DNA of 64,000 nt, taken from positions 1 through 64,000 of the forward strand of contig NZ_JAVDDX010000001.1 in the NCBI RefSeq assembly GCF_030848575.1, written 5' to 3'. The stretch is from Haloarcula sp. H-GB4. Its GTDB lineage: Archaea; Halobacteriota; Halobacteria; Halobacteriales; Haloarculaceae. Under the pieces are notes generated by a model. That model made no database searches. It saw nothing but the letters and a program-made list of their open reading frames with translations, and had not been told where the DNA came from. A program made the position numbers and the translations under genes. Shown piece after piece: positions 59,908-64,000 of this stretch (positions within the stretch are counted from its first letter, which is position 1; each line of letters starts with the position of its first letter).

Positions 59908-61353
59908 TTAGCTGTTGCGGTACACCGTCTTGATGTAGCTGAAGAACTCCAGTCCGGCATCACCCTGCTCGCGGTAGGTGTTCGTCGAGGAGCGCTTGAG
60001 ACCGCCGAAGGGAACGTGCAGTTCCAGCCCGGTCGTCTTCTCGTTGACCTTGACCACGCCGGACTCGGACTGCTCGATGAATTCGTTTTCCTCCTCAATT
60101 CGGTCGGTTACGATGCTGGCCGAGAGGCCGTAGTCGATGTCGTTGGCGACCTCAACACCTTCGTCGAAGTCGGAGACAGACATGACGGCGAGCACTGGCC
60201 CGAACACCTCTTCCTGTGCGATGCGCATATCGGGCTCGACGTCGGAGAAGACGGCTGGCGAGATGAAGTTCCCGGCGTCGTACTCGCCACCGGTGAGTTC
60301 CTCGCCGCCCGTTTCGAGGGTCGCCCCTTCCGACTGTGCGATGTCGATGTACTCTAGGCTCCCCGCGAGCTCGTCTTCGCTGACGTGGGGACCCATGCCG
60401 GCCCGGTCGAGGCCATCCCCGATTTCGAGGGACTCGGCGTAATCGACGATGGCGTCAAGGAACTCGTTGTACACGTCCTCATGGACGATAGCCCGGGAGG
60501 TCGCCGTACAGGCCTGGCCTGTTCCGCCGAAGGCGCCGGCTCCGACGATGTCAGCCGCTTTGTCCACGTCGGCGCTCGGCATGACGACCGTCGGGTTCTT
60601 CCCGCCCATCTCCGCCTGTGCGCGCTTTCCGTGGCTCGTTGCCTGTTCATAGACGTGCTCGCCGACCGAAGCACTGCCCGTGAACGACACCACGTCGACA
60701 TCGTCGTGGGTAGTCAACCGCTCGCCGACCTCGCTCCCGGGGCCACACACCAGATTGATAGCGCCGTCCGGAATCCCGGCCTCGTCTAACGCCTCAACGA
60801 TCATCGCGCCGACGGTCGGTGCCTGCATCGCGGGCTTGATGACGACAGTGTTGCCGACCGCAAGTGCCGGCGCGATCTTCCAGGCCGGGATTGCGATGGG
60901 GTAGTTCCATGGCGTGATGAGCGCCGCGACGCCCATCGGCTCTTTCTTCGTCTGCAGCCCGGCGCGACCGCCGCTGGGCTGTTTGACGGTGCCCCCGAAG
61001 TCGCGAGCCTTCTCCGCATAGTAATAGAAGATATCAATCGCACGCTGTACCTCGCCTTCGGCTTCGCCGAGCGGTTTCCCCTCTTCGCGGGTCAGCGTCT
61101 CCGCAAGTTTGTCTTTCCGGGACTTCAGGATTTCACCGGTCTCACGCAGGATCGCACCGCGCTCTGGGCCGGGCATCCCGTCCCACTCGTCTGTTGCTGC
61201 TGCCGCGGCCGCAACCGCTTCGTCCGCGTCCGCCGCCGAGGCCACCGGAACCGTGCTGACGACGTCAGTCTCGTCTGCTGGATTCGTGACCTCCTGTGTC
61301 TCTCCGCTTCCGGTCCACTCACCGCCGATATAGTTCTCGTACGTCTGCGTCAT
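59908..61353 (-). CDS. xacF: 2-oxoglutarate semialdehyde (2,5-dioxopentanoate) dehydrogenase, ALDH family
   Basis: A 481-residue aldehyde dehydrogenase, the last step of oxidative pentose breakdown to 2-oxoglutarate. Motifs: LITPWNYPIAIPAWKIAPAL, oxyanion Asn in PWNYP, VVSFTGSASVGEHVYEQA, general base in AEMGGKNPTVVMPSADVDKA, and catalytic Cys in GGTGQACTATSRAIV near residue 281. EEVFGPVLAVMSVSDFDEGV and GLELHVPFGGLKRSSTNTYR finish the domain. Membership in the pathway is from context; the family also includes other semialdehyde dehydrogenases. Confidence 0.88.
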   Translation of the reverse strand: MTQTYENYIGGEWTGSGETQEVTNPADETDVVSTVPVASAADADEAVAAAAAATDEWDGMPGPERGAILRETGEILKSRKDKLAETLTREEGKPLGEAEGEVQRAIDIFYYYAEKARDFGGTVKQPSGGRAGLQTKKEPMGVAALITPWNYPIAIPAWKIAPALAVGNTVVIKPAMQAPTVGAMIVEALDEAGIPDGAINLVCGPGSEVGERLTTHDDVDVVSFTGSASVGEHVYEQATSHGKRAQAEMGGKNPTVVMPSADVDKAADIVGAGAFGGTGQACTATSRAIVHEDVYNEFLDAIVDYAESLEIGDGLDRAGMGPHVSEDELAGSLEYIDIAQSEGATLETGGEELTGGEYDAGNFISPAVFSDVEPDMRIAQEEVFGPVLAVMSVSDFDEGVEVANDIDYGLSASIVTDRIEEENEFIEQSESGVVKVNEKTTGLELHVPFGGLKRSSTNTYREQGDAGLEFFSYIKTVYRNS

Positions 61354-62077
61354 ACGTTTGATTCATCTCATTCCCAATACTTACGCGTTTCCCATCCTTC
61401 GCTGTGCCGCGTCGTTCGACGGTATGGAACGACAGCTGATGCCGGTGTGTCACTGTGGTAATATGCATGACAAGCACCGTAGCCAGTATAACCGGCGTCG
61501 CCGGTCCAATCCCGGACCCGATGACTGATTTACAGCGGAACCGCAAACGCCCAGAAATAGCTATCGCTGTCAAAACAGCAAACAACACAGGATCTGTGTG
61601 TTGGCAGATCTGTCACATGGGTAGTGGCTGCTTTGTGATTCCTGTGACACTGGAAATACTGTTCTCTCTGTGATGCTCGAATTCTGTTGCTGTGATACTA
61701 TCGTTGATCGATTATCTGACTTCTCCTAGTATATAAATCTATTTCATAGTATAACATGTGTATGCGTGTTATCGGTCTGCTGTTGACAGTCGTACCGCTG
61801 GAGTGGTCGTCGTGAGAAACTCTCTATAATTTGATATAGCGATATTGGGTTTATACCGGCAAAACACACCGTTCAGTGAACCTCAGTCAACGCGCTATAA
61901 TCCGGCCATTTCTCCCGAACTCGGCTAAACAGACTACTCTAACGACACCATTTGACTATCCTATTTTAGATTTCGAAAATATAATACCAAAATGGCGCAT
62001 ACGGTATCAAAATCACGTAAAAACACATACACCTGGATATTTTGGTACTGTATGTCGGCCCGGATATCTTCCCGGAA
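61354..62077. other. Gene-free AT-rich stretch
   Basis: About 720 bases with no supported gene. 61680-62040 is strikingly AT-rich (TATATAAATCTATTTCATAG and ATTTCGAAAATATAATACCA), unlike the flanks, which hints at transferred or decayed DNA. It contains one copy of the 24-bp repeat at 61830. Confidence 0.5.
61830..61853. repeat. Imperfect 24-bp direct repeat, left copy
   Basis: TTTGATATAGCGA followed by TATTGGGTTTA. It matches the copy at 63678-63701 at 21 of 24 positions in the same orientation, 1.85 kb apart. The pair brackets the zinc-finger-like and HtpX genes. Confidence 0.5.
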
Positions 62078-62290
62078 TTAAACACGGGCCTGCTCGTTGT
62101 CCACCCTTTCGAGAAGCGCACCAACAAGTTCGCTCTTCCGGTGTGAGACCAGCAGATGGCAGTAAATATCGTCTTCACTGTCCGCGCCACAGTTACACAA
62201 CGGGCATCCGTATGTGTGGCTCTTTGCCGCCTCGGTCGCTCGCTCCGGGATGCTAGCTTGCATACGCGGGTGTTGTTCCGTGCTGAACAT
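62078..62290 (-). CDS. Small zinc-finger-like protein
   Basis: A 70-residue protein if started at ATG 62288-62290 (MFSTEQHPRMQASIPERATE); the frame is open 30 codons further. Its core GCPLCNCGADSEDDIYCHLL plus VSHRKSEL has C-x2-C, a further Cys and two His, close to a C2H2 zinc finger, and is followed by a helix (ELVGALLERVDNEQARV). Small zinc-finger proteins of this sort are frequent in haloarchaeal accessory DNA, where they may bind nucleic acid. No partner is identified; it lies in AT-rich DNA between the 24-bp repeats. Confidence 0.55.
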   Translation of the reverse strand: MFSTEQHPRMQASIPERATEAAKSHTYGCPLCNCGADSEDDIYCHLLVSHRKSELVGALLERVDNEQARV

Positions 62291-62621
62291 AGCAGTTTCT
62301 AGGACCGCTATGTCACTCTCATTGTGTATATAGAGTCCTTCTCTAAGAACTCCATCGGAACCAACACTATCCGGTAACACACCTCACCTCTGGTCCAGCG
62401 CCGCGACAAGTCTCACAGTCCGTGCACCTCTCTTGCGCACCGAACGGGACTTCCGCTAGTCATACAGCCCACCGAAGCCAACGTACTGTGAGCAGTACCT
62501 GCTGCGAAAATGACTGCATTCTTAGCTATATTCCCATTATATGTTCGCCGAATGGAATATATATGGCTGAATAGTCTAGTTTGAATATATACGCCCTCTC
62601 GGATGTCGCTCAACGGCGCGG

Positions 62622-63578
62622 CTACCAACGGCTGCTCGATAGTTCGCTCGCCCTCGTAACATTACCATGCTGCGCTCGCTCCCGTAATCGTCGTATTCGT
62701 TCGTCTGTCGGTGGATGCGTCGATAGGAGGCGCGAAAGCTTGCTATCCGCTTCACTGTGAACGTATAACTGTCGCAAGAGACCGGGTTCCGGCTTCGACG
62801 CCTGCTCGATTTTTGCGAGGGCCCGGGCAAGTCCAACAGGATTCCCTGTTATCTCGACCGCGCGGCCGTCGGCTGCCAACTCGCGACGTCTGGAGTAGCC
62901 GAGTATCAGCAGCGTTACGGCGAATCCGAGACCGGAAACGACCTGCAGCGAGTACCGTTGTGCCCGGCCAAGCCAGGATCGCGACCACGACGACGGGTCG
63001 CCGCGCAGTAATGCGAATGAACGGGCGATACCACCGGTTAGCACCACGATGGGGAACAACATGAGGCCGATGAGTCCGATAAGCGTCTGGACGAGACTAT
63101 ATCCGACAGTCTGAACGAGCGCATCGCGGGTCTCAAGATGCGCGAGTTCGTGTGCGAGAAGTCCCTCGAATTCTTCTGTGGACAACAGCCGGAACAGCCG
63201 CCTGTCGACAACGATAGTGCCAGTGCCGCCGCCGATGGCGAACGCGTTCGGGACCGGCAGCTCTGCCAGCAGTAGCGTCGGTGTCTCGACATCCATCTGA
63301 TCGACAAGCGTGTCAAGCCGGCGGTAGATCTCTGACGCACGCGTTCGCGAGAGTTCGACCGCATCGAGGGAGCGCTTGAGCCGCGCCGTTGCAGCCCAGT
63401 AGTTCACAACGCCGAGCGCAATCGCCGTCCCGAGAGCGACTAGAGCGGCTATCAGTGGTGATGGACGGCTGTCCCACACTGGCAGAAGCAGCAGATACCC
63501 GACGTATGCCGCCACGAGATAGACCAGCAGCGAAAACAGTCCGACGACGGCCATGAGTAGCCGTCGGGTCACAGCCAT
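62622..63578 (-). CDS. HtpX-type M48 zinc metalloprotease
   Basis: A 318-residue membrane protease. Two membrane helices begin it (LLMAVVGLFSLLVYLVAAYV, LIAALVALGTAIALGVVNYW). The active site HELAH is at 143-147 (EFEGLLAHELAHLETRDAL), third zinc ligand Glu in RRRELAADGRA, near residue 233. PVPNAFAIGGGTGTIVVDRR precedes it, as in the HtpX group. Another two helices lie between (LIGLIGLMLFPIVVLTGGIA, GLGFAVTLLILGYSR). It ends THPPTDERIRRLRERAQ, the normal HtpX ending. It likely degrades damaged membrane proteins. It is inside the repeat-bracketed segment. Confidence 0.9.
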   Translation of the reverse strand: MAVTRRLLMAVVGLFSLLVYLVAAYVGYLLLLPVWDSRPSPLIAALVALGTAIALGVVNYWAATARLKRSLDAVELSRTRASEIYRRLDTLVDQMDVETPTLLLAELPVPNAFAIGGGTGTIVVDRRLFRLLSTEEFEGLLAHELAHLETRDALVQTVGYSLVQTLIGLIGLMLFPIVVLTGGIARSFALLRGDPSSWSRSWLGRAQRYSLQVVSGLGFAVTLLILGYSRRRELAADGRAVEITGNPVGLARALAKIEQASKPEPGLLRQLYVHSEADSKLSRLLSTHPPTDERIRRLRERAQHGNVTRASELSSSRW

Positions 63579-63677
63579 GTTCGCCGGTACGCCGTTGTGG
63601 GAAAAAACCGCTTCGGTGGTGCCACCACCGATCGGTCCTTCGAATGCTTCGATGCCAGCTTCGCAATCATCGGGCTA

Positions 63678-63701
63678 TTTGATATAGCGACATTAGATTT
63701 A
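63678..63701. repeat. Imperfect 24-bp direct repeat, right copy
   Basis: TTTGATATAGCGA followed by CATTAGATTTA. Same orientation as the copy at 61830-61853, with three mismatches. Confidence 0.5.
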
Positions 63702-63839
63702 CCTCATCTACGGAAAACAGGTCGCTACTTTGCTGTATCGGCGATAAAACAGCGTCTCAGGGCTTGAAATGGTGATTGGAGTCGGTGGCGCACACGGTAG
63801 CCGACACGCCTTTTTCCACCGCCACACAGACTACTCAGT

Positions 63840-64000
63840 ATGCGACTCGCACGACTTCTGACCGAGGATGGACCGGTCACCGGCGAATACGCCGACGGTG
63901 TCGTCCACGCTGACGATGGCCAGTACACGGTCGGCCGCGATGGACGACTGCTCCCGCCGTGTGAACCAACCGCGCTGTACTGCGTCGGCCGGAACTACGC
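63840..64000 (+). CDS. Fumarylacetoacetate hydrolase family protein, 5' part only
   Basis: The first 53 codons of a gene cut by the window edge, from ATG 63840 (MRLARLLTEDGPVTGEYADG). The head domain GVVHADDGQYTVGRDGRLLP and the entry to the catalytic domain PPCEPTALYCVGRNY are as in FAH-family hydrolases. The family includes 2-keto-3-deoxypentonate dehydratase (XacE), which would supply the missing step between the dehydratase at 55920 and the semialdehyde dehydrogenase at 59908. Whether this gene does so cannot be told from the fragment. Confidence 0.7.
   Translation, partial: MRLARLLTEDGPVTGEYADGVVHADDGQYTVGRDGRLLPPCEPTALYCVGRNY

Overview
The window is haloarchaeal. Its proteins are acidic and mostly GC-rich, it has many Tat lipoproteins with RR plus a lipobox, it carries a PGF-CTERM-type surface protein, it has a type A archaeal RNase P RNA, and its xylose dehydrogenase is of the Haloarcula/Haloferax type. 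Haloarcula is the likeliest genus; this is inferred from remembered protein sequences, not from a search. No intact insertion sequence, CRISPR array or phage gene was seen.

Layout. 1-780: a hairpin, tRNA-Cys(GCA) and gene-free DNA. 780-9656: a surface-protein cassette with a SipW-like signal peptidase, three exported proteins with SipW-type leaders (one with a LamG-like domain), a membrane-anchored companion, a DUF5305 membrane protein plus a decayed paralogue, and a membrane-tethered winged-helix protein. 9.8-18.4 kb: small conserved haloarchaeal proteins, tRNA-Lys(UUU), a nitrite/sulfite reductase and the RNase P RNA gene. 18.5-20.6 kb: uvrB.

20.7-43.5 kb: a large cobalamin (corrin ring) and cobalt uptake locus. 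It has cbiT-L-F-G, two cbiH genes, a small ferredoxin, a LAGLIDADG-like protein of unknown role, a CbiX-ferredoxin fusion, a DUF3209 protein, a beta-propeller, CbtAB, a ChlI/ChlD-like chelatase subunit, cobN, cbiC, cbiE and a second divergent cbiX. Each of its five control regions carries the same dyad, ACAA-N6-TTGT, the clearest regulatory signal in the window. An SDR gene and a coiled-coil gene inside the locus lack it.

43.8-55.8 kb: accessory metabolism and exported proteins: an MDR oxidoreductase, an XapX protein, a large PHP-domain surface protein with a His-rich lipoprotein, a nucleoside hydrolase followed by an exported 5'-nucleotidase (probable nucleotide salvage), and a lipoprotein pair resembling iron-uptake components (P19-like and DyP-like). 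55.9-61.4 kb: genes of the oxidative pentose pathway (xylose dehydrogenase, an MBL-fold candidate lactonase, xylonate dehydratase, 2-oxoglutarate semialdehyde dehydrogenase). 61.8-63.7 kb: a short segment bounded by an imperfect 24-bp repeat, with a small zinc-finger-like protein and an HtpX-type protease. The right edge cuts a fumarylacetoacetate-hydrolase family gene, the family that supplies the missing pentose-pathway step.
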